This document shows, one piece after another, positions 7,669 to 18,078 of a DNA stretch of 64,000 bases. Numbering within the stretch: position 1 is the stretch's first letter; every line of letters starts with the position of its first letter. This DNA is from Natronoglycomyces albus (GTDB taxonomy: Bacteria; Actinomycetota; Actinomycetes; Mycobacteriales; Micromonosporaceae). The position numbers were made by a program, and so were the translations under genes. The notes beneath the pieces were generated by a model that was not told the DNA's origin, did not search any database, and was given only the letters and a program-made list of their open reading frames with translations. The stretch spans positions 620,001-684,000 of the forward strand of contig NZ_CP070496.1 of the NCBI RefSeq assembly GCF_016925535.1, written 5' to 3'.

Positions 7669-8373
7669 ATGAGCCAAGAGCACAATCCCGAAGCTCCGGA
7701 TGCCACTGTCAAGGAGCCGCGTCAAGTCGCCGCCATGTTTGATCGAGTTGCCGCCGGTTATGACCGCACGAACACGGTGATGGTGGCAGGTCAGGACCGT
7801 GGTTGGCGGCGCGCTACGCGGGCCGCGCTTGAGCTGGGGCCGGGGCAGCGCTGCCTAGACCTGGGGGCGGGTACGGGAGTGTCGACTGCCGAGCTGGCGA
7901 AGTCGGGAGCCGATGTCGTCGGCGTCGACATGTCGCTGGGGATGATGGCGGAGCACGGCGACCGGGACGTGAATCTGGTGGCGGCGAACGCATTGAATCT
8001 CCCTTTCGGGGACGGTACTTTCGACGCGGTTACGGGATCGTTCTTCATTCGCAATGTTTCCGATGTCGATGCTTGCCTGGTGGAGGCGCGGCGGGTGTTG
8101 AAGCCGGGTGGCCGTTTGGTGTTGTGCGAGATCACACACCCGACCTGGCAGCCGTTCCGTTTCGCGCACGGCCTGTTTGTGAAACATTTTCTGCCGCGGG
8201 TGGCGGGGGCGGTCGGCTCCGATAAAGAGGCTTATACGTACTTGTCAGAGACGATTGACGAGTGGCCGGAGGCGGCTGACTTTGCCGACCAGATCGTGCG
8301 GGCCGGTTTCAAGCAAGTGGCGTGGCGCAATCTCTCAGGTGGGGCTGTGGCCTTGCACCGGGGATACAAGTAG
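7669..8373 (+). CDS. menG: Demethylmenaquinone methyltransferase
   Basis: Last C-methylation step of menaquinone synthesis: transfers a methyl group from S-adenosylmethionine to demethylmenaquinone. The 234-residue length is normal. The UbiE/MenG signature VAAMFDRVAAGYDRTN lies at about residues 19-34, the SAM-binding CLDLGAGTGVS at about 64-74, and the second family signature appears as ARRVLKPGGRLVLCEITHPTW with SFFIRNVSDVD before it. Its place next to a MenJ-like reductase and complex I is consistent with the quinone serving that enzyme. It begins right after a terminator hairpin and no clear promoter lies in the 24-nt gap, so transcription must start within or before the hairpin. Confidence 0.93.
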   Translation: MSQEHNPEAPDATVKEPRQVAAMFDRVAAGYDRTNTVMVAGQDRGWRRATRAALELGPGQRCLDLGAGTGVSTAELAKSGADVVGVDMSLGMMAEHGDRDVNLVAANALNLPFGDGTFDAVTGSFFIRNVSDVDACLVEARRVLKPGGRLVLCEITHPTWQPFRFAHGLFVKHFLPRVAGAVGSDKEAYTYLSETIDEWPEAADFADQIVRAGFKQVAWRNLSGGAVALHRGYK

Positions 8374-9105
8374 GGGCACCAGATAGGGCGCGAATGCTGC
8401 ATGGCACCGATCCATCGAGATCGTGTGCTGCAAGGTGCTGCCTGTCCCGCACGGACCAGGGCATGTGCGCTGGTGGATAGTCGATGGCCTACCGCTGGCG
8501 TGGCCGGGGTGGGTCGGTGTTTACGCAGCTAGTGCGCGGTGAGAGTTGCGACACGCACGGAATCCGAATGTGAATTTTTTTCACCTGGGGACCCCCAATT
8601 TCATGATCTCAGGAATCGTTTGTGGGCGTCAACGATAGATCCGCCGCCTGTGGATAACTCGTTCTTGTGCTGCGGTGACGGCCGGTGATTAACAGCGTTG
8701 CCGGTCGCTCATGGTGTTCCGTGCATCACGGTTGCGCATTCAATACCGCCTCAGGCCCTCGGCTCATTGCTGGCGCTCATGTTTGATACTCAAGCAGCCC
8801 CTTGCGGCCAATGTTCAACCCGCGCGGCAGGAGGCGAGTAACCCTGCCCGTGACGTGGACCCCTCTGGCCTCGCCTTACACACACCTCTGGCTCACCGTG
8901 GGCGCGAGGCACCCCTCGCAGGCTATTGGGCGCCTCGGATGGTTCCAACGGGTACCACTCGAGCTCTCAACCCGCCTTAGATGTGGGCGTTTTTCGAGGT
9001 GAGGACGCATGCTTGTGCTCGTGGCAATTGCGGGAACGACTCCCTCTGGGCGGCCTGGGTGCCGTGACCAGTGGTCTCCAAGTGTGCTCCCGAAAACATG
9101 AAAAG
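8374..9105. other. Long intergenic region upstream of the menJ-nuo operon
   Basis: About 730 nt with no credible gene. Frames at 8711-8980, 8802-9002 and 8926-9114 lack ribosome sites and look like chance ORFs. A run of seven T flanked by GTGAA and CAC at 8570-8585 is a near-palindrome but has the wrong spacing for a Rex site. Otherwise nothing recognisable. Confidence 0.5.
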
Positions 9106-9119
9106 TTAGGTTGACCTAA
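9106..9119. promoter_or_regulatory. Inverted repeat of unknown regulator
   Basis: TTAGGT and ACCTAA flank a 2-nt centre (TTAGGTTGACCTAA), about 45 nt upstream of the Rex operator. The half-sites resemble those of DtxR/IdeR iron boxes, but those are 19 bp long, so this does not fit. It also embeds TTGACC, a possible -35 element, though no -10 at normal spacing follows. Confidence 0.4.
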
Positions 9120-9164
9120 GTAACAGTGGTGGATTGGTGTGGTCTTACACTGCACTCAAGAACG

Positions 9165-9184
9165 CTTGTGAAGATCTTCACAAG
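9165..9184. promoter_or_regulatory. Perfect Rex operator upstream of menJ-nuoA-N
   Basis: CTTGTGAAGATCTTCACAAG is a perfect 20-bp palindrome and contains TTGTGAA-N4-TTCACAA, the known binding site of Rex, the NADH/NAD+-sensing repressor of Gram-positive bacteria. In Streptomyces Rex controls nuo and other respiratory genes. A possible -10 (TACACT, 9147-9152) lies just upstream, so bound Rex would sit on the transcription start. The site is 46 nt before the GTG of the reductase gene, implying that this gene and nuoA-N are induced together when NADH rises. Confidence 0.85.
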
Positions 9185-9230
9185 CCCCGCAGGTCGCCCA
9201 CACCACCGCCCAAAGCCTGAGAGGACCCAC

Positions 9231-10511
9231 GTGAACACTCACGTAGCCCCAGCCGCTGACGTCATTGTCGTCGGCGCAGGACCCGGCGGTTCCGCAGCGG
9301 CATATTACCTTGCCCAACGCGGTCTCGACGTGCTTTTGCTGGAAAAGACCCAGTTTCCCCGCGAGAAGGTGTGCGGTGACGGACTCACTCCGCGTTCGGT
9401 GGCCGCCCTGCTCAAAATGGGCATCGACACCTCCGAAGGCAATGGCTGGACCCGCAACAAGGGCCTGCGGGTCGTCACCCGCGACATCACGCTCGAGTTG
9501 GACTGGCCGACCCTAGACGCCTACCCGGCCTATGGGCTGAGCCGAACCCGACTCGACTTCGACGACCTGCTCGCCCAACGTGCCGTCGAAGCTGGAGCGC
9601 GGCTCCAAACAGCCACTCAAGTCACCGCCCCGACCTTCGACCTGGCCGGGCGCGTCAATGGCGTCCAAGCTCTTCTCGGGCCAGACAAAGAACCCGTCAC
9701 CTACCGAGCCCCACTGGTCATCGCCGCTGACGGTGTCTCGGGTCGGATGGCGTTGGCACTAGGTCTCAACCGCCGCGACGACCGCCCCATGGGCGTGGCC
9801 GTACGCCGCTACTACTACTGCGACGCCAAACACGACGACGACTATCTCGAATCCTGGCTCGAACTGCGGTCCGCCTCCGACCCCGACACACTCCAGCCCG
9901 GTTACGGCTGGATCTTCGGCCTCGGCGACGGCCGCATCAACGCCGGACTGGGAGTGTTGAACTCCTCGGCGTCCTACCAGCAGGTGAACTACCGCCAGCT
10001 GCTACTGGACTGGCTGGCCGCCACCCCAGAGGAATGGGGCCTGCGAGACGAGTCCAACGCCGACGGCCCCATTCGCGGAGCCGCCTTGCCCATGGGCTTT
10101 AACCGGGTCCCGCACTATTCGCGCGGCATGATGCTCATCGGCGACTCCGGCGGCATGGTCAACCCCTTCAACGGGGAAGGCATCGCCTACGCGATGGAAT
10201 CGGGCGACATCGCGGCCGAAGTGGCCGCGAAAGCCTTGGCAGCCAACAGCTCCCCCCGCCGCGAGGCCGCCTTGCGGACCTACCCAGATCAGATCTCTGA
10301 CCATCTTGGCGGCTACTACCGCATGGGTGGGATATTCGTGAAGCTCATCGGCCACCCCGAAGTCATGCGCCTGTGCACCGAACAGGGCATGAAGTCACGC
10401 ACGCTGATGCGCTTCGTACTCAAACTCTTGGCCAACCTCACCGACGCTCGGGGAGGCGACGCCATGGACCGCATTATCAATGGACTGCAACGAGTAACCC
10501 CCAAAGTGTGA
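9231..10511 (+). CDS. menJ: Geranylgeranyl reductase family flavoprotein, probable menaquinone reductase MenJ
   Basis: The 426-residue FAD-dependent reductase belongs to the geranylgeranyl reductase family, which saturates isoprenoid double bonds. The FAD-binding motif DVIVVGAGPGGSAAAYYLA starts at residue 10, followed by LLLEKTQFPREKVCGDGLTP (the family KxCGDGL motif), VIAADGVSGRMA, and the second FAD site MLIGDSGGMVNPFNGEGIAYAMESG. In Mycobacterium MenJ reduces one isoprene unit of menaquinone and lies near a UbiE-type methyltransferase and a polyprenyl diphosphate synthase; here the same partners flank nuo. The GTG at 9231 has GAGAGGA 7 nt before it. nuoA starts 45 nt after its stop, so it is probably the first gene of the nuo operon. 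Confidence 0.85.
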   Translation: MNTHVAPAADVIVVGAGPGGSAAAYYLAQRGLDVLLLEKTQFPREKVCGDGLTPRSVAALLKMGIDTSEGNGWTRNKGLRVVTRDITLELDWPTLDAYPAYGLSRTRLDFDDLLAQRAVEAGARLQTATQVTAPTFDLAGRVNGVQALLGPDKEPVTYRAPLVIAADGVSGRMALALGLNRRDDRPMGVAVRRYYYCDAKHDDDYLESWLELRSASDPDTLQPGYGWIFGLGDGRINAGLGVLNSSASYQQVNYRQLLLDWLAATPEEWGLRDESNADGPIRGAALPMGFNRVPHYSRGMMLIGDSGGMVNPFNGEGIAYAMESGDIAAEVAAKALAANSSPRREAALRTYPDQISDHLGGYYRMGGIFVKLIGHPEVMRLCTEQGMKSRTLMRFVLKLLANLTDARGGDAMDRIINGLQRVTPKV

Positions 10512-10556
10512 CCTGGTCACCCATCGGGCAGTTGTGAAGGGAGGAGGAGCATTGCC

Positions 10557-10916
10557 ATGGAGCTCTACGTACCAGTAGTAGTGATGTTCGCAGTAGGCCT
10601 GGGCTTTGCGATTGTGTCGATGCTGGGTGCCACTTTGGCGGGCCCACGTCGGCCCAACCGCGCCAAATACGAGCCCTACGAATGCGGCATCGAGCCCGCC
10701 CCGGCCGTCGCAGGTGGCACGCGTTTCCCCATCAAGTTTTACCTGACCGCGATGCTGTTCATCGTCTTCGACATCGAGATCATGTTCCTCGTACCGTGGG
10801 CGGTGTACCACGACGTACTAGGACTGTTCGGCCTGTGGGCGATGGTTCTGTTCGTCGGCACGCTCTTCATCACCTTCGCCTACGAATGGCGACGCGGTGG
10901 ATTGGACTGGAATTAA
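10557..10916 (+). CDS. nuoA: NADH-quinone oxidoreductase subunit A
   Basis: Small membrane subunit of complex I, 119 residues with three hydrophobic helices. The hallmark [13 protein letters not shown] (about residues 38-50) is the loop near the quinone channel, with Cys47 the conserved loop cysteine. GGGAGGAGG precedes the ATG. The stop overlaps the nuoB start by one base (TAATG), giving translational coupling. It opens a 14-gene nuo run in the standard A-to-N order with no inserted genes. Confidence 0.96.
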   Translation: MELYVPVVVMFAVGLGFAIVSMLGATLAGPRRPNRAKYEPYECGIEPAPAVAGGTRFPIKFYLTAMLFIVFDIEIMFLVPWAVYHDVLGLFGLWAMVLFVGTLFITFAYEWRRGGLDWN

Positions 10917-11566
10917 TGGGTATTGAAGAGAAACTTCCGTCCGGGGTTCTCCTCACCTCGGTGGAGTCGTTGGTGAACTGGACCCGCAAGGCCTCCCTAT
11001 GGCCGGCGACGTTCGGCCTAGCCTGCTGCGCCATCGAAATGATGGCCACCGGCGCGGCCCGCTACGACACTGGCCGCTTCGGAATGGAGGTCTTTCGCGC
11101 CTCCCCCCGCCAAGCTGACCTCATGATCGTCGCTGGCCGAGTGAGTCAAAAGATGGCCCCGGTTCTGCGCCAGATCTACGACCAGATGGCCGCCCCGAAG
11201 TGGGTTCTGTCCATGGGCGTGTGCGCCACCTCCGGCGGCATGTTCAACAACTACGCCATCGTGCAGGGCGTCGACCACGTCGTGCCCGTCGACATGTACC
11301 TGCCCGGCTGCCCGCCCCGCCCCGAGATGCTGCTCGACGCGATCCTCAAACTGCACGAGAAGATCCAGCACGAGCCCCTCGGCGAGAAGCGTCGCCAAGA
11401 ACAGGCCCAAGAAACACCCCCCGAGGTGCCCTACGGTTCCATGCCTTCCTCGTACCGCTTCAACAAGCAGCTACGCAAGGAATGGACTGAGGCGGCCAAG
11501 GACGGATCGGCCGAACAACTGCGCATCCGCCGGTTCATGGACCGAGTACAGGAGGAGCAGAAGTGA
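10916..11566 (+). CDS. nuoB: NADH-quinone oxidoreductase subunit B
   Basis: Peripheral-arm subunit that carries cluster N2, the last iron-sulfur centre before quinone. Its four ligands are visible: the adjacent pair Cys37-Cys38 in [11 protein letters not shown], Cys103 in GVCATSGG and Cys132 in PGCPPRPE. The 216-residue protein has a charged C-terminal extension of about 55 residues beyond the usual core, as seen in actinobacteria. I start at the ATG at 10916; a longer frame upstream is the shadow of nuoA. The end overlaps nuoC by four bases (GTGA). Confidence 0.96.
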   Translation: MGIEEKLPSGVLLTSVESLVNWTRKASLWPATFGLACCAIEMMATGAARYDTGRFGMEVFRASPRQADLMIVAGRVSQKMAPVLRQIYDQMAAPKWVLSMGVCATSGGMFNNYAIVQGVDHVVPVDMYLPGCPPRPEMLLDAILKLHEKIQHEPLGEKRRQEQAQETPPEVPYGSMPSSYRFNKQLRKEWTEAAKDGSAEQLRIRRFMDRVQEEQK

Positions 11567-12204
11567 GCGACGACAAGAAGGGCCTCTTCGGAGTCTCCGG
11601 CTCCGGTGACACCTCCGGCTTCGGTGGACTCGTACGCCCCGACCCCGTCACCGACGAGATCGTCTCCACCGAACCCCCATACGGTTCCTACTTTGACGAA
11701 GTCGTCGACACGTTCAAAGACCTCCTAGGCGAGGAATCGATTCGCGGAATCGTCGTCGACCGAGACGAACTCACCATCCATGTCGACCCCGACCAGGTCG
11801 CGCATATCTGCCAGACGCTACGCGACGACGAGGCGCTCAAGTTCGAGTTCTGCAACTCGGTCTCCGGAGTCGACTACGAAGGTCGCGAAAAGCGCCTGCA
11901 CGTGGTCTACCACCTCACCTCGATGACGTACCGCCGGCGCATCCGCCTCGAAACCGCCGTCAGCGTCGAAGACCCACACGTGGCCTCCGTGACGCAGGTG
12001 TACCCCACCGCCGACTGGCAAGAGCGCGAAACCTACGACATGTTCGGCGTTATCTTCGACGGACACCCCGCGCTGACCCGCATCCTCATGCCCGACGACT
12101 GGGAGGGCTACCCGCAGCGCAAGGATTACCCGCTGGGCGGCATCAGTGTCGAATACAAGGGCGCCTCGATTCCCCCGCCAGACGAACGGCGCTCCTATGA
12201 GTAA
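11563..12204 (+). CDS. nuoC: NADH-quinone oxidoreductase subunit C
   Basis: Peripheral-arm subunit without cofactors that braces NuoD and NuoB. The 30-kDa subunit signature ERETYDMFG lies at residues 154-162, followed by [23 protein letters not shown]. The N-terminus has about 50 extra residues, Gly/Ser-rich then acidic. Length 213 residues; separate from NuoD here, not fused as in some proteobacteria. It starts at GTG overlapping the nuoB stop. Confidence 0.95.
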   Translation: MSDDKKGLFGVSGSGDTSGFGGLVRPDPVTDEIVSTEPPYGSYFDEVVDTFKDLLGEESIRGIVVDRDELTIHVDPDQVAHICQTLRDDEALKFEFCNSVSGVDYEGREKRLHVVYHLTSMTYRRRIRLETAVSVEDPHVASVTQVYPTADWQERETYDMFGVIFDGHPALTRILMPDDWEGYPQRKDYPLGGISVEYKGASIPPPDERRSYE

Positions 12205-12246
12205 CCACCCAGTCCCCACCTCCACCACCGTCAAGGAGGGTCAGTC

Positions 12247-13614
12247 ATGAGCGACACCACCAACACACCGGACGCCTTCGCCGCGGGTTCCAACGAAGCC
12301 GACGACGCCTACGCGCCCGAGCGCGCCACCACCGAAGGCCGCGTCTTCACCGTCACCGGAGGCGACTGGGACGAACTGGTCAGCCAAGTCGACCCGGTCA
12401 ACGACGACCGCCTCGTGGTCAACATGGGACCCCAGCACCCCTCGACCCACGGCGTGCTGCGACTCGTGTGCGAGCTCGAAGGCGAGACCGTGCGCTCCCT
12501 GCGCCCCGTCGTCGGCTACCTGCACACCGGCATCGAGAAAAACGTCGAATATCGCACCTGGACGCAAGGCAGCACCTTCGTCACCCGCGCCGACTACCTC
12601 GCCCCGCTGTTCAACGAGACCGCCTACTGCCTGGGCGTGGAGAAACTGCTCGGTGTGGAGGTGCCCGAGCGTGCCACCACCATCCGCGTCCTCATGATGG
12701 AGCTCAACCGCATCGCCAGCCACCTCGTGTGCCTGGCGACCACGGGTATGGAACTGGGCGCCCTGTCGATGATGATCTACGGCTTCCGTGACCGCGAGCA
12801 CATCCTCGACATCTTCGAAGCCGTCTGCGGCCTGCGCATGAACATGGCCTACGTCCGCCCCGGCGGACTGGCCCAGGACCTGCCCGCCGGAGCCGAGAAA
12901 CTCATCCGCGACTTCCTCGCCTACATGCCTAAAGGCCTGGACGACTACGAGAACCTGCTCAACGACAACATCATCTGGAAGGAACGCACCCAAGGCGTCG
13001 CCTACCTCGATGTGTCCGGCTGCCTCTCCCTGGGAGTCACCGGCCCCGTTCTGCGCTCCGCCGGGCTCCCCTGGGACCTGCGCAAAACCATGCCCTACTG
13101 CGGATACGAGAACTACGACTTCGAAGTCGCCACACACAATGGCGCCGACGCGTGGGGCCGCTACCTGGTGCGCATCGAAGAAATCCGCCAGAGTCTGCGC
13201 ATCATCGAACAGGCCCTCGACCGGCTCCAGCCCGGACCGGTCATGGTCGAAGACAAGAAGATCGCCTGGCCCGCACAGCTATCCCTGGGTGGCGACGGCC
13301 TAGGCAACAGCCTCAACCACGTCCGCCACATCATGAGCCAGTCCATGGAAGCTCTCATCCACCACTTCAAACTGGTGACCGAAGGCTTCCGCGTCCCCCC
13401 CGGACAGGTCTATGTGCCCATCGAAGCCCCGCGCGGAGAACTGGGAGTCCACATGGTCTCCGACGGAGGAACCCGCCCCTACCGGATGCACATGCGTGAA
13501 CCCAGTTTCATCAACTTGCAGTGCGTTCCCGCGCTGGCCGAAGGCGGCATGTTGAGTGACGTTATCGCCGGGGGCGCGTCCCTCGACCCCGTTATGGGAG
13601 GTTGTGACCGCTAA
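12247..13614 (+). CDS. nuoD: NADH-quinone oxidoreductase subunit D
   Basis: The 49-kDa-type subunit that forms the quinone-binding pocket with NuoB. The family signature [15 protein letters not shown] is at about residues 59-73, with [13 protein letters not shown] following; the C-terminus ends in DPVMGGCDR, the normal last motif. 455 residues, the N-terminal 45 being a variable Asp/Ala-rich extension. AGGAGG sits 7 nt before the ATG. The TAA stop overlaps the nuoE ATG by one base. Confidence 0.96.
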   Translation: MSDTTNTPDAFAAGSNEADDAYAPERATTEGRVFTVTGGDWDELVSQVDPVNDDRLVVNMGPQHPSTHGVLRLVCELEGETVRSLRPVVGYLHTGIEKNVEYRTWTQGSTFVTRADYLAPLFNETAYCLGVEKLLGVEVPERATTIRVLMMELNRIASHLVCLATTGMELGALSMMIYGFRDREHILDIFEAVCGLRMNMAYVRPGGLAQDLPAGAEKLIRDFLAYMPKGLDDYENLLNDNIIWKERTQGVAYLDVSGCLSLGVTGPVLRSAGLPWDLRKTMPYCGYENYDFEVATHNGADAWGRYLVRIEEIRQSLRIIEQALDRLQPGPVMVEDKKIAWPAQLSLGGDGLGNSLNHVRHIMSQSMEALIHHFKLVTEGFRVPPGQVYVPIEAPRGELGVHMVSDGGTRPYRMHMREPSFINLQCVPALAEGGMLSDVIAGGASLDPVMGGCDR

Positions 13615-14306
13615 TGGCCTACTCCGAAGAGATTCACGCATCGGCTGAGGAAATCAAGGCGCAATACCCCGAGGGCCGTGAGCGCTCGGCGCTGTTGCCC
13701 CTGCTGCACCTCGTGCAGTCGGTGGACGGCTACATCACGCCCGAAGGCACAGCCTTCTGCGCGGAGAAACTCGGCATCACCAAGGCCCAAGTACAGGCCG
13801 TGTCGACCTTCTACACGATGTACAAGCGCAACCCGACCGGCGACTGGCTGGTGAGCGTATGCACCAACACCATGTGCGACGCCCTGGGTGGACAGAAGAT
13901 CTACGACCGGCTGTCGGACCACCTCAAGGTTGGTCACGACGAGACCACCGCCGACGGCAAGATCACGCTCGAACACGCCGAATGCCTCGCCGCCTGCGAC
14001 TATGGCCCAGTCATGACGGTCAACTACGAGTTCTTCGACAACATGGACGAAGAACAAGCCCTAGAGGTCGTCAACCAGCTGCAAGAAGGCAAAATCCCCG
14101 TCCCCAGCCGGGGCGCGCCGCTATGCACGCTCAAGCAGATTTCGGTACAGCTGGCCGGCTACGGCGATGAGCGCGACGAAGGCAACGCCGGAACCGGCGC
14201 GGGAGATTCCACCTTGGTCGGCCTCCAATTGGCCGCCGAGCACGGCGTCACCGCCCCCCAGTTCGACCCCGACACGCCTCTGGTGTCAAAGGAGGAGGCT
14301 CAGTGA
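13614..14306 (+). CDS. nuoE: NADH-quinone oxidoreductase subunit E
   Basis: Thioredoxin-like subunit carrying the [2Fe-2S] cluster N1a of the NADH-oxidising module. Ligands are Cys83 and Cys88 in SVCTNTMCDALGG and Cys124 and Cys128 in AECLAACDYGP. At 230 residues it is longer than the usual 160-170; the extra C-terminal part (after about residue 165) is low in complexity and typical of actinobacterial NuoE. The end overlaps nuoF by four bases (GTGA). Confidence 0.95.
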   Translation: MAYSEEIHASAEEIKAQYPEGRERSALLPLLHLVQSVDGYITPEGTAFCAEKLGITKAQVQAVSTFYTMYKRNPTGDWLVSVCTNTMCDALGGQKIYDRLSDHLKVGHDETTADGKITLEHAECLAACDYGPVMTVNYEFFDNMDEEQALEVVNQLQEGKIPVPSRGAPLCTLKQISVQLAGYGDERDEGNAGTGAGDSTLVGLQLAAEHGVTAPQFDPDTPLVSKEEAQ

Positions 14307-15631
14307 GTCAGTCCACTTCCGCGCCGCGCGCCGAACTGATCGAAAAGATCACGCCGGTCGTCACCAAGCGCTGGATGTCGCCCAACGCCTGGAAGCTCGA
14401 CGTCTACGAGCAGCTTGACGGCTACGCCGCCCTGCGCAAGGCCCTGCGCCACACTCCCGACGAAATCATCGCCTTCATGAAGGACTCCGGCCACCGTGGA
14501 CGCGGCGGCGCGGGATTCCCCGTAGGCATGAAGTGGGGCTTCGTGCCGCAAAATGACGGCAAGCCCCACTACATGGTCATCAACGCCGACGAGGGCGAGC
14601 CAGGCACCTGCAAGGACCTGCCGCTGATGATGAACGACCCGCACTCGGTGATCGAGGGCGTCATCATCTCCTCCTACGCGATTAGAGCCAACAACGCCTA
14701 TATCTATGTCCGCGGTGAAGCCGTCCACGCCATCCGGAAACTGCGCCACGCGGTCAAGGAAGCCAAGGCGGCCGGCTACCTGGGCCGTAACATTCTCGGC
14801 TCGGGCTTTGACCTCGACATCGTCGTCCACGCTGGGGCTGGGGCCTACATCTGCGGCGAAGAAACCGCCCTGTTGGACTCCCTGGAAGGCTACCGGGGTC
14901 AACCGCGACTACGCCCGCCGTTCCCCGCGACCCACGGCCTATATCAGCAGCCCAGCTGCATCAACAATGTCGGCACCATCGCCGCGGTTCCCCACATCAT
15001 CCTCGGCGGAGCCCAATGGTGGAAGGACCTCGGTTCGGACAACTCCGCGGGCACGATGATCTACTCGCTCTCCGGCCGCGTCAACCGACCCGGACAATAC
15101 GAGTGCGGCATGGGAACCACTCTGCGCGAACTCATTGAGCTAGCCGGTGGCATGCAAGAGGGCCACGAGATCAAGTTCTGGACCCCAGGCGGGTCCTCAA
15201 CGCCGATGCTCACCGCCGACCACATAGACGTCCCGTTGGACTTTGACTCGGTCGCCAAGGAAGGTTCCATGCTCGGAACCACCGCCTTGATGATCTACTC
15301 CAACCAGGACTGTCCGGTTTACGCCAGCTACCGGTGGATCAAGTTCTACCACCACGAGTCCTGCGGCAAGTGCACTCCGTGCCGCGAGGGCAACTACTGG
15401 ATGGTGCACGTCTATGAGCGCATCCTCAGCGGTCGCGGTACCGAAGAGGACCTTCGCACGCTGACCGACGCGTGCGCCAACCTGCTGGGACGCTCCTTCT
15501 GCGGGCTGGGCGACGGAGCCACCTCATGTGTGACCTCCTCGCTGAAGTACTTCCGGCAGGACTACCTCGACTACATCGAGGGCCACCGTCCGCCCCTGTT
15601 CCACCCAGACGAACTGGTAGGAGCCCACTGA
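14303..15631 (+). CDS. nuoF: NADH-quinone oxidoreductase subunit F
   Basis: The NADH- and FMN-binding subunit that accepts hydride from [17 protein letters not shown] at residues 66-78 is the glycine-rich nucleotide loop; [13 protein letters not shown] follows as the FMN contact; [20 protein letters not shown] is the second signature; [12 protein letters not shown] near the C-terminus plus a distal Cys ([10 protein letters not shown]) bind the [4Fe-4S] cluster N3. Length 442 residues, normal. The TGA overlaps the ATG of nuoG by one base. Confidence 0.96.
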   Translation: MSQSTSAPRAELIEKITPVVTKRWMSPNAWKLDVYEQLDGYAALRKALRHTPDEIIAFMKDSGHRGRGGAGFPVGMKWGFVPQNDGKPHYMVINADEGEPGTCKDLPLMMNDPHSVIEGVIISSYAIRANNAYIYVRGEAVHAIRKLRHAVKEAKAAGYLGRNILGSGFDLDIVVHAGAGAYICGEETALLDSLEGYRGQPRLRPPFPATHGLYQQPSCINNVGTIAAVPHIILGGAQWWKDLGSDNSAGTMIYSLSGRVNRPGQYECGMGTTLRELIELAGGMQEGHEIKFWTPGGSSTPMLTADHIDVPLDFDSVAKEGSMLGTTALMIYSNQDCPVYASYRWIKFYHHESCGKCTPCREGNYWMVHVYERILSGRGTEEDLRTLTDACANLLGRSFCGLGDGATSCVTSSLKYFRQDYLDYIEGHRPPLFHPDELVGAH

Positions 15632-18078
15632 TGAGTCAGCCAACCACCGTCACCCTCACCATTGACGGCTTCGAGATCACCGTCCCCAAGGGAACACTGG
15701 TGATCCGGGCCGCTGAACAACTCGGGATCGAAATCCCGCGCTTCTGCGACCACCCGCTCCTAGCCCCCGCCGGAGCGTGCCGCCAGTGCCTAGTTGATGT
15801 GGAAGGACAGCGCAAGCCGCTGGCCTCCTGCACCGCCGAATGCACCGACGGCATGGTCGTGCGCACGCAGGAAACCTCTGAGGTCGCCGCCAAGGCCCAA
15901 GAGGGCATCATGGAGTTCCTGCTCATCAACCACCCGCTGGACTGCCCCACCTGCGACAAGGGCGGCGAGTGTCCTCTGCAGAACCAGGCCATGTCCACCG
16001 GGCGCACTGAAACTCGGATGAAGCCAGAGGACAAGCGGACCTACCGCAAAGCCCTCCCCATTTCCAGCCAAGTGCTTCTGGATCGCGAACGTTGCGTTCT
16101 ATGCGCCCGCTGCACCAGGTTCTCTAACGAAATCGCCGGAGACCCCTTCATCGAACTGATGGAGCGTTCGGCCCTCGAACAGGTCGGCATCTACGAAGAC
16201 GAACCCTTCGAGTCCTACTTCTCGGGCAACACCGTGCAAATCTGCCCGGTCGGCGCGCTCACAGGAAGTCAGTACCGCTTCCGGGCCCGCCCCTTTGACC
16301 TGGTGTCCTCTGAGTCGATCTGCGAACACTGCTCGGCCGGATGCGCGCAGCGTTCCGACCACCGACGCGGTAAGGTCATGCGCCGCCTGGCCGGGGACGA
16401 CCCGGCCGTCAACGAAGAGTGGAACTGCGACAAGGGCCGCTGGGGCAACCAGTATGTCGACGCCGCCGACCGTATCCTCACCCCGCTGGTGCGAGGAGAG
16501 GACGGACGACTGCATGAAGCATCCTGGCCCGAGGCCCTACGCAAAGCCGTCGCTGGGCTCCGCGAGGCGAAAGCCGCAGGCGGAGTTGGAGTCCTCCCCG
16601 GCGGCCGCCTCACCGTCGAAGACGCTTACGCGTACTCGAAGTTCGCCCGCGTCGCCTTGGGCACCAACGACATCGACTTCCGCTCCCGCCCTCACTCCTC
16701 GGAGGAGGCGGAGTTTCTCGCCCACGCCGTCGCTGGCGTCTACCCGGCCTCGGGTGGACTGACCTACGACGACATCGAGAAGGCACCGGCAGTTGTCACC
16801 GTCGGCCTCGAAGTCGAAGAGGAATGCCCCATCCTGTTCCTGCGCATGCACAAAGCCGTGCGCAACCACGGACAACAAGCCCACGTCGTCGCCCCCTTCG
16901 CCTCGGCGGGTACCAAGAAGCTCGCGGCGAAGCTGCACGACGTCGTCCCCGGAGGCGAAGCGGCCTACCTTTCCTCAGGAGTGCTCACCGAAGCGCTCAA
17001 GAGCAAGGGCGCGGTACTGCTGGTGGGTGAGCGCCTTGCCAACCAGAGCGGAGCGTTCTCCGCCGCCGTTAAGCTCGCCGCCGACACCGGAGCCCGGCTC
17101 GCCTGGGTACCGCGTCGCGCTGGTGACCGTGGTGCGGTGGAAGCCGGATGCCTGCCGGGCCTCCTGCCCGGCGGGGGACTGGCCGAGTCTCCCGAAGACC
17201 GCGCCCAACTGGCGCAACACTGGGACGTCGACCAGCTGCCGGAAGCCACCGGACGTCCGGCCTGGCAGATCCTCAAGGCAGCCGCCGACGGCGAGCTGGG
17301 TGGACTTCTCGTGGGCGGCGTTGACCCCTACGACTTCGCCGACGCGCCAGAGGCCGAAGCCAGCCTGTACGCGGCCAGGTTTGTCGTCTCGTTGGAGATC
17401 CGCCACTCCTCGGTCACCAAGATGGCCGATGTGGTCCTACCGGTTGCCCCCGACGTCAACAAGTCCGGCTCCTACTTCAACTGGGAAGGTCGCCTGCGCC
17501 TGTTCGACCGGGTCATCAAGTCTGACCTGCTTAGCGACCACCGGGTGTTGCACCTTCTGGCCGAGGGGCTGGGCGCCAAGCTCAACCTCGACGAAGCGCG
17601 CTCCACTCGCGCCGAGATCGCCAGCTTGCCTGACCCGATCACCCGCGCGCCCGCACCGGAGAACGCGGCCGCGAAGCCGGGCGAACCCGCCGCAGGCCAA
17701 GCAGTTCTCGCCACCTGGCGGCAGCTGCTCGACGGCGGCTCGTTGCAAGACAACAACGACCACTTGGCAGGCTGTGCGCCCAGCCCCGTCGTTCGGCTCT
17801 GCCAAGCCACCGCGGATGCCATCGGGGCCGAAAACGGTGGGGGAGTGGCGGTCAGCTCGGCCAAGGGTGGCATTACCTTGCCGTTGGAGATCACCGATAT
17901 GCCCGAGGGCGTCGTCTGGCTTCCCACTAACGCCCCCGGACGCGGCATATACCGCAATCTGGGCGTACAAGCCGGTGATGTCGTCTCCGTCAAGGCATTC
18001 TCCTCACCCTCCCGAGGCGGCGGCTGCTGCCAGGGCGGGTCCACCGTCAGCGCTGCTGGAGCGGAGGCTTGCAAGTGA
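15631..18078 (+). CDS. nuoG: NADH-quinone oxidoreductase subunit G
   Basis: Large iron-sulfur subunit (815 residues) of the electron-input arm. Cys39, Cys50, Cys53 and Cys67 form the N-terminal ferredoxin-like [2Fe-2S] site; [17 protein letters not shown] gives the His/Cys-ligated cluster; [10 protein letters not shown] and the later CPVGAL bind another [4Fe-4S]; CEHCSAGC starts the molybdopterin-oxidoreductase-like domain, which here carries the additional N7-type cysteine set. An odd C-terminal GGGCCQGG lies close to the end. The ATG at 15631 was chosen because the longer upstream frame overlaps nuoF. Confidence 0.95.
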   Translation: MSQPTTVTLTIDGFEITVPKGTLVIRAAEQLGIEIPRFCDHPLLAPAGACRQCLVDVEGQRKPLASCTAECTDGMVVRTQETSEVAAKAQEGIMEFLLINHPLDCPTCDKGGECPLQNQAMSTGRTETRMKPEDKRTYRKALPISSQVLLDRERCVLCARCTRFSNEIAGDPFIELMERSALEQVGIYEDEPFESYFSGNTVQICPVGALTGSQYRFRARPFDLVSSESICEHCSAGCAQRSDHRRGKVMRRLAGDDPAVNEEWNCDKGRWGNQYVDAADRILTPLVRGEDGRLHEASWPEALRKAVAGLREAKAAGGVGVLPGGRLTVEDAYAYSKFARVALGTNDIDFRSRPHSSEEAEFLAHAVAGVYPASGGLTYDDIEKAPAVVTVGLEVEEECPILFLRMHKAVRNHGQQAHVVAPFASAGTKKLAAKLHDVVPGGEAAYLSSGVLTEALKSKGAVLLVGERLANQSGAFSAAVKLAADTGARLAWVPRRAGDRGAVEAGCLPGLLPGGGLAESPEDRAQLAQHWDVDQLPEATGRPAWQILKAAADGELGGLLVGGVDPYDFADAPEAEASLYAARFVVSLEIRHSSVTKMADVVLPVAPDVNKSGSYFNWEGRLRLFDRVIKSDLLSDHRVLHLLAEGLGAKLNLDEARSTRAEIASLPDPITRAPAPENAAAKPGEPAAGQAVLATWRQLLDGGSLQDNNDHLAGCAPSPVVRLCQATADAIGAENGGGVAVSSAKGGITLPLEITDMPEGVVWLPTNAPGRGIYRNLGVQAGDVVSVKAFSSPSRGGGCCQGGSTVSAAGAEACK

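Noticed and set aside
8568-8586. Second Rex-like site
   Set aside because: GTGAA and TTCAC are separated by five T instead of four nucleotides, and the outer bases do not match the consensus.
8711-9114. Overlapping open frames upstream of menJ
   Set aside because: None has a ribosome site, and they overlap each other in several frames without any family motif.
9106-9119. IdeR/DtxR iron box
   Set aside because: The palindrome is 14 bp whereas the known box is 19 bp with a different centre; kept only as an unassigned inverted repeat.
12241-13137. Long minus-strand open frames opposite nuo genes (e.g. over nuoD, nuoL, nuoM)
   Set aside because: They are antisense shadows caused by the GC-rich third codon positions of nuo, with Val/Gly/His/Asp-rich low-complexity translations.
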